Assembly (NCBI GenBank): GCA_032209605.1
Contig: JASFXZ010000014.1
Span: 8,328,912-8,392,911, forward strand
DNA from: Mactromeris polynyma
Lineage: Eukaryota > Mollusca > Bivalvia > Venerida > Mactridae
Length of the DNA: 64,000 nucleotides
Reading direction: 5' to 3'
Positions 12,047-22,900 of the stretch are shown here, piece by piece (the first letter of the stretch is position 1; every line of letters starts with the position of its first letter). The notes beneath the pieces were generated by a model. It had not been told where the DNA came from. It did not search any database and saw nothing but the letters and a program-made list of their open reading frames with translations. A program made the position numbers and the translations under genes.

Positions 12047-13853
12047 TATATAGCAGTTAAAATACTGTTAGTCTCTAAAACGAGAATAACCTTCTCATTA
12101 GATTTTTTAAAAATGCACCAGAGACGGTGCGGCGTACAATTTTCCTGGTTAAAAAAAAACGTAAACAACAAATCGGAAATCCTATACCTGAAAATATTTA
12201 GTGGTCTGAATTGTGAATTTTAAGTCCGATTCTTGTGAAAAAAACCCATACTTTTGGCGATTGTGAATGGGGCCAAATTTTGGTCACATTTTGGGGCAAA
12301 AACAAACACTGTGCGCTCAAATGATGTTGACATTGTAAAATATTTATTTTGTACTAAGTATGACATTATATTTCATTGAAAAGGATTGTCTTGTTAATAT
12401 GAATATGATCTGACATAAAATCATTTGAACTTGTATCTTGCAGTTGAAAAATAAAGAGGAAGTTGTCAGAACTACTTTTTGTTGCATTAGCTTTTGTAAT
12501 GAAAAACCAAATTACACATACTGTACTTTGCTTGCATATAAGAGGTCAAAGAAAATCAGCTTTCATAGTTTTTAGAAGACTCGTTTAATAAATTTCTTTA
12601 AAATTCTTTTCTAAAGGCAAATCGGGAGATTGCACCTCGAAAAGCAGGAGATTGAGACTCCAAACAGGAGATTTTTTTTTTTGCGTGGCTGAAATTTTGT
12701 CAATATCATGCCTTCATCAGTATTATAAGCTATTTATAGCAATATTCTGCTAATTAACTCGTAATCTGGGAGTCATCCCTTTAAAAGAGTCGCCAATTAA
12801 CAATTTCATTGCCAATTGTCATATCTGAATACAAAAGAAACGTGTGAAACATGAATAAACAACATGACAAGCGAGGGTCACGTCGTATTTTTATGAGTGT
12901 CACCTAGCGCTTGATTCCATGAATTAGAGCGTCTATATAACCTCAAAAATGTGGTATATACGATTTTCGGACTGGTATCCCAATTTAACCACTTCGGTGA
13001 TCAGTTTGACAAGTAATTTCAGCGAACCATTCGGGAATGAAATAAAAAATAAACCATAACAAAAATTGAGGATGTTTACCTTGAAAATAGGGCTCCTGGC
13101 CGGGAGAGCGTGAGTTGGCTGTCAAAACCGGAAATCACCCGTCAGAAATCGGAAGAGTTCACATGTATGAATTTAATAAAAAATCTCCACTCATGCACGA
13201 TCCTCTATTTCTTACTTTTTGTTAGTAATTATTTAACTTTTAATTTTTTTTGAAACTCAAACATTTGGTGTGTTGGTTGGGAGACAGCAAACATTTATTT
13301 CATTTTGGCCTTAACTTCAAAAAAAGTTATGTACAATGGAAAGCTTATTGATTTCAATTTATGGTCACGCCCATAATTATAATTACCATAAACGATCTAA
13401 TTTTACCCATGATACAATATAACAGAAATAGACATAGTTGCCAAGACAGATTGTGACGAAAAAGTAACATTTTATTTCAGCCTATCTTGCAATTCAATAA
13501 TGTACTTTTTATTTCGGTTGGACATAAACAATGATATAAATGAGACGGCTGAGACAATTAATAAAGAAAACGTGACTAAATAGAATGAGATTAACATTCA
13601 GTAATAGATGACAATTTCGGGTGAATTTATAAATTAAGCACTCCAAAAAAAATGGACTAGCACCAGTTCATAGGATAGAAACAAAGAAAAATATCACAAT
13701 AAAACGGAAGTCATAATAGATTGGACATTAGTGACAAGGCAATTACATAATTTTGATGGCAAGTGAAATAAAATGCCAGAAGTGCAATGTAAGTAAAGAA
13801 CTATGAAAGTTTAGAGTTGCTGTATTTGGTGGATATACATTGAAAACAAAAAC
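12047..13853. other. Intergenic DNA 5' of CARD gene 3
   Basis: No coding region or clear element was recognised. Contains a short 'gggagatt...caggagatt' repetition near 12620-12680. The promoter of the third CARD gene should lie at the right-hand end, but no TATA box or initiator could be singled out. Confidence 0.4.
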
Positions 13854-15438
13854 ATGGACCCAAAGGAAGAAATAGCATTAAAGAAATGTTCTGATAGAAT
13901 TAAGAAAGACTTGGATCCTACGTATTCATTTCTGCATACAATGACAGTGAACGATATCATTACTCATGAAGAAATGGAAACAGTGATGGTAGGTAAAGTC
14001 TCTGATTAACTGGGGGGGGGGGGGGGGGGGGAGTTATTAATTGCTTTTTGAAGAACAGTCTTGCATCAGTTGGTAACACAGTAACACCGGTTATGTCAAC
14101 TCGTGAACATGCATGACTTAATTACAGTTGAAAAATGGCATAAAATTCATAGATGACACTCAACATGACATGAATGAATTTCATCATGTAGTTACTGAAT
14201 TTTAAGTCAAAGGCACCACTGTCTAAACACCAGAGGACAAACAATGGCAACATTATAATAAAAATAGCAGTAAATTGCTTCACAAATACAGTAAAACCTC
14301 AATAATAAGACCACCATTTGTTGTGTCAAAAGACGGTCTTAGTTTTTAAGGAGGTCTGATTATCCTTTTAAAATATGAAAGAAAATCTTATTACTGAGGA
14401 GTTAATTTCTAGGTGGTCTTAAAGGGAGGTTATAAATTACTCAGAACATGGTAACTGACTAAATTGCTTAGCGTGATTAATCTTTAATTGATGTGTGTAA
14501 TATAATTATGTACATAATATAGATATATTAAAGTGTACTTTATATCTATATTATATTCATATAGTAAACTGACTTATTCATCACTAGGAACTTTGAAAAA
14601 CTTCTCGATAACAGGTGTTCACTATGTTCACAATGATATGAAAGCAAAATGTATATTTAGGAATTGAAAATTTGTTCCTTATATTAAAGTGTATTTTATA
14701 TCTATATTATTTAAAAGCAAGTGTTAATGCTTTTGTCTTATCAACCAGGCACTCGGCCCTCGAGAAGAGAAGGTGACAAAGCTACTAACAATCCTACCAC
14801 GACGAGGACCAATAGCCTTCACCCAATTCAAGGAGTTATTGACATCAGGCTACAAATGGCTGGCAGAGTTACTGGACAATGCTTTACAATCACAGACGAA
14901 GAAACTAGCCGAGGAACAGACTCACAGAAATCTTGTAAGCACAATAAACCGTCAACTTGTCCCTTTGGTACTTTCGGGTAACTTCAAATATGCTGACAAT
15001 AAAGACCCAATGGCGCAGACTATCACTAAAGTGGGCTATCTCACAACAATGTTAGAACAAAAGGTATACAAAGCACTAAACTTACCGCAGACTCCAAGGA
15101 AGACAGTGTCGATAGAGAAACTAATAGAAATGAAGTTAAATGAGAATAAATCAGTGGAGTCCATCACATCGGAACTCGTGGAGCTGAAGAAGAAATTAAA
15201 GGCAGAGGAGAGATCGAAGAAAGAGGTGGAGAACTTGAGAATAACTCTAGACAATATGAAGAAGAAGGCGATAGCGCAACAAAAGATTACGAAAAAATGT
15301 AACAGTGATAATATGGCATTAAGGAAACGCAATGAAAGATTACTAAAAGAGAAAGAGGGATTGGAATTTGAAAACCAATGCCTGAAGAAAGAGTTAGAAA
15401 CAATAAAATCAGGTTGTGAGATACAAGAAATGTTTTAA
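13854..15438 (+). CDS. CARD-coiled-coil protein, paralogue 3
   Basis: Exons 13854-13988 (45 codons, ends ATG|gtaggt) and 14749-15438 (acceptor caaccag) join in phase 0 to give 274 residues. The exon structure is identical to the two upstream genes. CARD residues 1-90 include 'TKLLTILPRRGPIAF' and 'YKWLAELLD'. The middle region has 'TINRQLVPLVLS', 'TITKVGYLTTMLE' and 'SVEKLIEMKL' equivalents. The C-terminal 100 residues are a strongly charged coiled coil ending 'CEIQEMF', sharing IQE(L/M)F with paralogue 2. The intron holds a run of G at about 14012-14030, a degraded MITE, and a direct repeat of an AT-rich 'ttatatctatattat' motif at about 14540 and 14696. Paralogues 2 and 3 are clearly closer to each other than to 1. 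Confidence 0.87.
14289..14436. mobile_element. Degraded MITE, 'acctcaataataagacc' family
   Basis: The left end 'CAGTAAAACCTCAATAATAAGACCACC' follows TA at 14287-14288. The right end ('ggtggtcttaaagggaggttataa') is eroded. It sits in the CARD gene 3 intron. Confidence 0.55.
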
Positions 15439-18400
15439 TCTTAACCAAAGAGAGCACATATATATTAAATGTAAGTTAAGAACTTAATTGAATTAATAAC
15501 GAAACTGTTGGCACCCTTTACTATGTAACCCAGGTGACAACGTAACGAATATTTACAAGTTAATTGTTATACTTCAGTTGTCAAAACAAGAGTTATTCGC
15601 TAGGTTCTGTAGATTAAAAAAGCATTTCAAATCTCATTTTAAGATAAGCCCATGTATAAATGAGCATACTGTACAAACAGGGCTTCTAACAGATGTATGT
15701 TCTCAATCCTGAAGATTTGCCGAGGGTCAATCACTCAGCTGCTCTGAAGGAAGCTACAATGACCCAGCATTATCAGATGCAGGCTCTTTATGATCTAGAC
15801 TATTGAGAAGCATTCGTACAGGTCGCTATTGGGCCCCAAAAGTGACCATGGAGCCCCTAAATCCAGATTTCCGGATTAATCCGGAACTTTAGGACCCCTG
15901 TACAAAGCTATGTCAAATTGGAAAACAATTCAGTCTAATATGAAAGTACTGAAAAGAACTTCTGCAAAATGATTGTTATGTAACCCACTGTGTAGGCATC
16001 AACATTATTTTGAAATGACTTGGACTACTTTTGTTAGCCAGATTGTCTGTGTTAATGGGATACTGTGATACCAAAACATAATTTTTTGACACTGATGAGT
16101 GATACTGTATTATATGAATGTTTGTATTATATTATTTGCACATAGACATCTATGCATGCAAGATTGTTCACAATAAACAGTTCTATTTATACATAAAGAT
16201 TATTACTGTTATTATTACAACTCAGATTCCATGCTCTCAAATATTTTACATGCGATTTGCATGTTGAGAAACGGAATCGAATCAACAGACAGAAAACAAT
16301 CACATTACTGAAAAATTGCTGGTGAGACCCTGACACGCTTATTCAACTAACGCAAAAAAACACCCACAATGCTCCTCTCACCAGTCTTCACGATTATTGT
16401 TTCATTTTGAAGGACTTGCCCATTCTGGCACAGTTTGCAATTTTCACTTGCCCGAATAAAATTTAATGGGTTTTCACGTTTAGTTTCTTGCTTTCTTTTG
16501 CTGGGTTTTGCCCATCAAAATGCTGAAGAAACATGATGTTTTGGTTTGTTAAAGCACAAACAAAGACTGGATAATTAGTTGATAAAAAAGTTCTGTTGAC
16601 AACTTGACAGGTACACAAACAAAATTGACGAAAAATAAAAACCAGTCAATAGATTGCGTACTATGTCATCAATTTTTTATTTTTTTTTTATTTTTTTTTT
16701 TATTTTTCAATTTTTGTGACAGCTTGGAAAAAGCTAGTCAGACCGTAACACTAATACAACTTAATGGATTTTTTACCTGCCCGACTTCAGGCAAGTGGGT
16801 TATATCAAAGACTGCTTCATGGGCATGAGAACAGCTATGGTTTAAAAATACAACTGACGTGCTTGCATTGTGGTTTTCAACATTTTATCTATAAATTGTC
16901 TGGTTCACAGTATTATTTCAACTCATATACAGTCAATCTTGCTGATGCGACTACGTGTCTTATGCAGCCATTTGCATGCAGTAAGCAACCACTTTGAAAA
17001 CCTCCCGACAATTTTGCAAGATGTTGAAGATAATGTTTCTGGCGATCAAAAACTGGGTTATGAGGACATTCAATAAACAGTGATTTTCAGACTGTGTTAC
17101 ACAATGTAAAACTGTAAGATGGATTTGATTTGCAATTTTTCACATTTCATTGCATTATACGCATACTAGTATGCTACAACGGAATAATAAACATGTAATT
17201 TATTAAATGAGATAGTTTTAATTTATAAAGATCAAGCGTGTGCATGTATGTTTTATTAGAAGACATATTTCATAAGATCCGGTGAATATTTGTTTAAACT
17301 GTTTGTTTTGTACTTTGTATTTTTTACATGTTAAAGCACATTTTAAGTACAAATGCATGTATAGCAGCAGACTAGAAAACATTGAAACCCGATATATTAT
17401 CTGGTACCAAGCTTTACATTAAAATACCGTTTCATTAAAAGACCACTTTTTGTCTGACCCTTGGGCGGTCTCTTCATACAAGACTGACTATACTTGTGTA
17501 TTACGTAAACCTACATTAAACACCAATAACCCATGACAGATAAGACAATACTTTGTATGTAATGTACACTAACACATTCAACACAAAACACTATATAACT
17601 GGAGGTAACCCCATGCAAGATTAATTCCAAATAGAAAATTGGCCATATTTCAAACTTCACATACGGTAATAATATCTGGGCTGAAAAAACAATGATGTAC
17701 TGAATTTGCCAAATGTCACAAGTCAAGTAAAATTTCATTCTGAATGGTAAAAAGAAGGTATTTTTATAATATTTTACAAAAGCACTGACATAATTTTTCA
17801 GCCATGTTCGAGCTCTAATCAGTCAACGCAGGTATTTCCTAAATTTGGAACAAGCAATGATTAAATTCTGTACGTTGTGCGCTTTTTGTACATTTGTTTA
17901 TATGTACAACTAATGTTTATAATTGGATACAGATTAAAATCAGCGACCATAACGTTGTCCCACGACTGCATTAAAACATACCACACAACTTGTAAAGTTT
18001 CGAGGCTTCCTAAGCATAAAGACAATATAATGAAATCACAAATATAGTCGCAAAATAAAACTATAGAATAGTCGGTTATCAGGTATGAATATAGTACGCT
18101 CAAAATCTTGACACAAAGTCTTGACTTTTTCAGCCCTAATAGCAGTGATCTCCAGACAACAGTGTACCGAATACCCACATCACTAGGGGGTATTTTATTA
18201 AGTACAAGTGATTGTCTTATAACGCCAGGTTGTTCAGCAAACTTCTGCCCCCTGCTGGGATCTAATTTTCCCCAACTTTACCACCCGAGAGACTCAGGTA
18301 ACATTATACACAGAAGAGACTAGGTGAATGCTAGTACAAAAACATATAAATAGATTTGTAAGACAATACATGCCCAATAAAAAAGGTTGAATAATGGAAC

Positions 18401-19192
18401 AAGCATGCACTGAACTATGGCTAGGTCTATGTCTAAAGCAGTGCTCTCCCTTTATAAAGTACAGAGACTTCTGCCACTACAAAATAGTACTAACATTTCT
18501 AACAGTATTGTCAGTGATATTTTTTGCTCGATTTTACTGCCGAATTTCAGCTTTTTCCCCAAGCAAAAAAAACCCTCCATTTTCCCCAAAAAAGTGTGTC
18601 CTTTTTTCCCCAAAAAGTGTAAAAAAAAATATTTGTTACTGGCTTTTTTTTAAAATTAAAACATTTAAATTTAGTAAAAATTCCCATGCTCTAATTTTCC
18701 CAAAATTGGGACTTATCGCACATATTTTCCCAATTGAAAAGGCACAGGCTGTAAAATTATTTTCCAAAAAAATCACTGTTTAACATTCCTTTTTTATTTA
18801 AGTCTGAATTGAAAAAAAAATATTTGATATTGGAATAAAATGGACAACTGTGTTTTTAAAATGTTATTATCATTTCATTCATATATCAAACATCTGGTGA
18901 AATTCTAAGGGGCAGTGATGAATGTATGACAAGGAGGAAAAAGGAAGATTGTAGATTGGGAAGTCATGTGTCACAGACAGTTATACTTGCACTGTGAAAC
19001 ATTAACAGACAGTGCAGATACAACAAAATTAAAGGTAGCTAGTCCCTGAAATTGTGTCAAAATATGCATAGTAGTAACTGGAATACACTATAATTGTAAA
19101 TATCACATAATCAGCAGTATATGCCTTGATACAGATGTACTCTACAACTCTGCATTGTCACTTTTCATACGTTTTTTCCAAAACCCCTAATA
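15439..19192. other. Gene-poor interval between CARD gene 3 and the coiled-coil gene
   Basis: No confident exon. Candidate poly(A) signals for CARD gene 3 (for example 'aataaa' near 16172) are present. An open frame ending at 17076 has an acceptor-like site in front of it but no recognisable partner exons. 18540-18790 is a 'ttttcccc' rich repeat relative. Missing 3' exons of the - strand coiled-coil gene could lie here, but I could not identify them. Confidence 0.4.
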
Positions 19193-19381
19193 CAGTCAAA
19201 CCTGTGTTAAAGACCACCTGCGAACAAAGACCACTATTGCAAAACCTGTCTGCAAAGACCACAAATTTTATCTCCCATCAGACCATGTTCAATGATATTT
19301 AATCCGTTAATAGAGACCACCTGTAAACAAAGACCACATTTTGCTGTTCCCATAGGTGGTCTTTACAGACAGGTTTGACTG
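19193..19381. mobile_element. MITE, 'cagtcaaacctgt' family, copy 1
   Basis: A 189-bp element between TA dinucleotides (19191-19192, 19382-19383). Inverted termini are CAGTCAAACCTGT / ACAGGTTTGACTG and the interior repeats 'aaagaccacctg'. A near-identical 189-bp copy is at 47173-47361. Confidence 0.85.
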
Positions 19382-19384
19382 TAC

Positions 19385-19560
19385 ACACTGAGAGCTGATT
19401 TAGAGCTAGAATAGGAAATACCTGCATCAGACTCGTGTTTTGCAGTTCCTTGAAGCTTTGAAGAAAAGTTATAATGCAGAGTTTAAGAGTATGACTATAT
19501 AAAGGCATTAATATGAAATTTTCTCAAAATATATTTAACATATTTTGACAAAAAATGTGA
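19385..19560. repeat. Dispersed repeat, copy 2
   Basis: Related to 115-310 (see there). Directly adjoins the MITE on its left. Confidence 0.45.
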
Positions 19561-19930
19561 CTATCTAGGCGTAAAAGAAAAATATGTTTGTTTCCCGACC
19601 TACCTTATTTTTCACCCCGACCCTAGAACATTTTTTGGTGTGTAAACTTTTTTTTCCGTTTGGTTAAATTTCTTTGAGTAAATCCGTCTTTAGATTCATT
19701 TCTGCTCAGTTTTTAGACGCTTAACGAGTATAACTGCTATAGAACATAATATTCACCTAGTATAAACATTATCCAAGGGAAAGAGGATTTGTCTTTTAAC
19801 ATATATATATTCATTTAAATCTATGTTTAATTTGCTTCATTTGAAAAAAATTCCGACCTACCTGCCCTATTTTGGGGGGGGGGGGGGAAACCTGAAAAAA
19901 ACATTTTTTTCATTTAGGCGCTACCTTTAA
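19561..19930. repeat. Dispersed 'cccgacctacc' repeat
   Basis: Starts 'ctaggcgtaaaagaaaaatatgtttgtttcccgacctacc' and contains a G run near 19875. Diverged relatives with 'ccgacc' motifs and 'gtttg(c)cc' are at 20375-20690 and 59225-59320. Non-coding as far as can be seen. Confidence 0.4.
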
Positions 19931-19963
19931 TGACAAAAAACGAAAGCGAACAGTTTCACTTAC

Positions 19964-22900
19964 CTTCATGATCCAGCTGTTCATGTTTTGTATTTAGCTC
20001 ATGTACCATTGCATCAAGGTGTCCATGCAGTCTCTGGAACGTTGACACTTGTTTTATATGCTCCTCTCTCTGACTTGCATGAATCTTCTCTTGTCTCTCA
20101 TACTCGCTTAGCTTCTTTTCCAGGGAATAGATCATTAACTATAAACAAGAAAGATCTTTAAAACCAATTTTGATAATTGAAATAAGCAAAGATGTTGTAG
20201 TTTTATTGGTCAAGATTTTTTAAGTTATAGCATGTCACCAAGATCAATAAATGAAGACAATGAAATATAAAACATTCTGCTTTCTTTCATTTGTTTTAAT
20301 TGACATATGATATATTTGATAAATATATTCAAGAATGATAGAATGCATGGTACAAATATTTTGTTACATTTTAGGCCTAAATTAAAATTAAGTTTGTTTG
20401 CCCTTCACCGACCGACCCGAGATTTGGCCGCCAACTCAAAAACAAATTATTGCAAAAATCGGATCAATATGTTTTTAATTTTGGTATCGCTATCAAGTGT
20501 CTCCTTGATTTAATATTTGCACAAATTTTGGGGTTAAAGTGTATAAAGATGTCAAAACAGGTCAATTCTGCCATACAACTATGTGTTCAACTAAAATTTC
20601 CACAATAAAATATTTTTCCTACCTACTTTCCCGCCTCTACGATCTAGGTCGGTAAAGGGCAAACAAAGACTTTTTGGCCTTAAATAAAATTGAATAAAGC
20701 ACCTAAACAAATGAACATCAAAACACAATTACAGGACCATTGTGGCATTGTCCATTGACCTTTCAGAGACTTCCATAAAATCTTGACTTACATATTTATT
20801 TTTTAAAAACATGATTGTTCAATAATACCATACTTAGGCATTTATCTGACTCTAAATTAAAGTTATTTGAACGAATCAGTGTCCAGTTTACAAACACAGT
20901 TTGGCTATCCAAAACTTTCCTCAACATTTAATTTTATATTTGATTGGTTTAAGCACCACTGTGATGCAAGACCCAAAAGCTACGCGAATAAAGAATGGAA
21001 CAGAGTAGTTTATCTTGCCATACTTGATGCAATATTGCATATTACCTACGCCATGCATTCTCAAAAACACATAAACACAGAAGGCAATATTTTTTTAATC
21101 TGGCTTTCAAAGTTGGTCAGGTTCACATTGTAGCCCCCCCCCCCCGCAGATAACACTTCCACTAGCAGGGTCAAAGGTCAAACCACTAGCAGGGTCAAAG
21201 GTCTAATCACTAGCAGGGTCAAAGGTCAAAGAAGTACCTGAAGTTTTCTGATTTCTTCTTTAAGAGTTTCTTTCTCTGTCTCAGCAGTTGTTCTGTAAAC
21301 TTGATGCTGGGTCTGAAGTTTTACACAAAGAAGAAAATATTTTATATCCATTAACTATCAGTTGCGAATGTGCTATATGACCTTGAACTGACATGGCTTT
21401 GCAGACAAGGTTTACTGCCTATAAGACCTTTGGTGTCCTTGTGTAACCTTGACCTTGACCGAACATTGGTAAGCAAACAAGGATTACTGCCTTTATGATC
21501 TTTGGTGTCACTGTGCAACATTGACCTTGAACAGACATAGCTTAGCAGACAAAGTTTACTACCTTTAGGACCTTTGGTGTCACTGTGCAACATTGACCTT
21601 GAACAGACATAGCTTAGCAGACAAAGTTTACTACCTTTAGAACCTTTGGTGTCACTGTGCAACATTGACCTTGAACAGACATAGCTTAGCAGACAAAGTT
21701 TACTACCTTTAGGACCTTTGGTGTCACTGTGCAACATTGACCTTGAACAGACATAGCTTAGCAGACAAAGTTTACTACCTTTAGGACCTTTGGTGTCACT
21801 GTGCAACATTGACCTTGAACAGACATAGCTTAGCAGACAAAGTTTACTACCTTTAGGACCTTTGGTGTCACTGTGCAACATTGACCTTGAACAGACATAG
21901 CTTAGCAGACAAAGTTTACTACCTTTAGGACCTTTGGTGTCACTGTGCAACATTGACCTTGAACAGACATAGCTTAGCAGACAAAGTTTACTACCTTTAG
22001 GACCTTTGGTGTCACTGTGCAACATTGACCTTGAACAGACATAGCTTAGCAGACAAAGTTTACTACCTTTAGGACCTTTGGTATCACTGTGCAACATTGA
22101 CCTTGAACAGACATAGCTTAGCAGACAAAGTTTACTACCTTTAGGACCTTTGGTATCACTGTGCAACATTGACCTTGAACAGACATAGCTTAGCAGACAA
22201 AGTTTACTACCTTTAGGACCTTTGGTATCACTGTGCAATCTTGACCTCTATACATCATCTCATTAGGGAGAACATTTTATGTCAAGATTGAAAACAATCC
22301 TTCATGTGAGCAAAAACATTTAAGCAAGGGATACACTTCAAACTGCTGTACTTGATTCTAACAAGAGTAACACAGCTCTATATAATAGAACTGAAGTTAT
22401 TACATACTCATTATTGAGCAGTGCTTATGATAAGGGCCATTCACATGTTGCATCACATATAAATAATTGTACACAAAATACCGCTTCTATCTGGTAATCT
22501 TTAATTTTCTCTTCCATTTGTCGAACTGCTTCTCTTTGCTCTGTTTCGTGTTTCTCATTCAAACTTGCCAACTTCAAACTTTCCTGGTCCTAAAATGAAT
22601 ACATTAATATAACAGAAAGTATTCCAGTAACTCTAAAATATAGATACAATGACAAGGTCATCTGAAAGACAAGGTCATCTGAAAATTCTGATGCTCATAA
22701 TTATTCATAAAAAATTGCCACTGAATATTCAGAGGAAGTACTCCCACATTCATACATTATTCATGTTTGTGTCTAATTTCCCTTTTGCCCTTGTAATTGT
22801 GTATGACTGTGTATATTTTATGCCTTCTTATACTTTTAGCATTGCAGCAAATGTGTTTGTGGCATTGTTTGCTAAACTTCTACATTTACTTTGATTCAAT

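Noticed and set aside
16870..17076. Possible terminal exon ending 'GDQKLGYEDIQ'
   Set aside because: An acceptor-like site precedes it and the C-terminal part looks protein-like, but no partner exon or family could be found.
21351..22238. 295-residue repetitive - strand ORF
   Set aside because: Produced by the 72-bp minisatellite in an intron; the unit is a multiple of three and has no stop.
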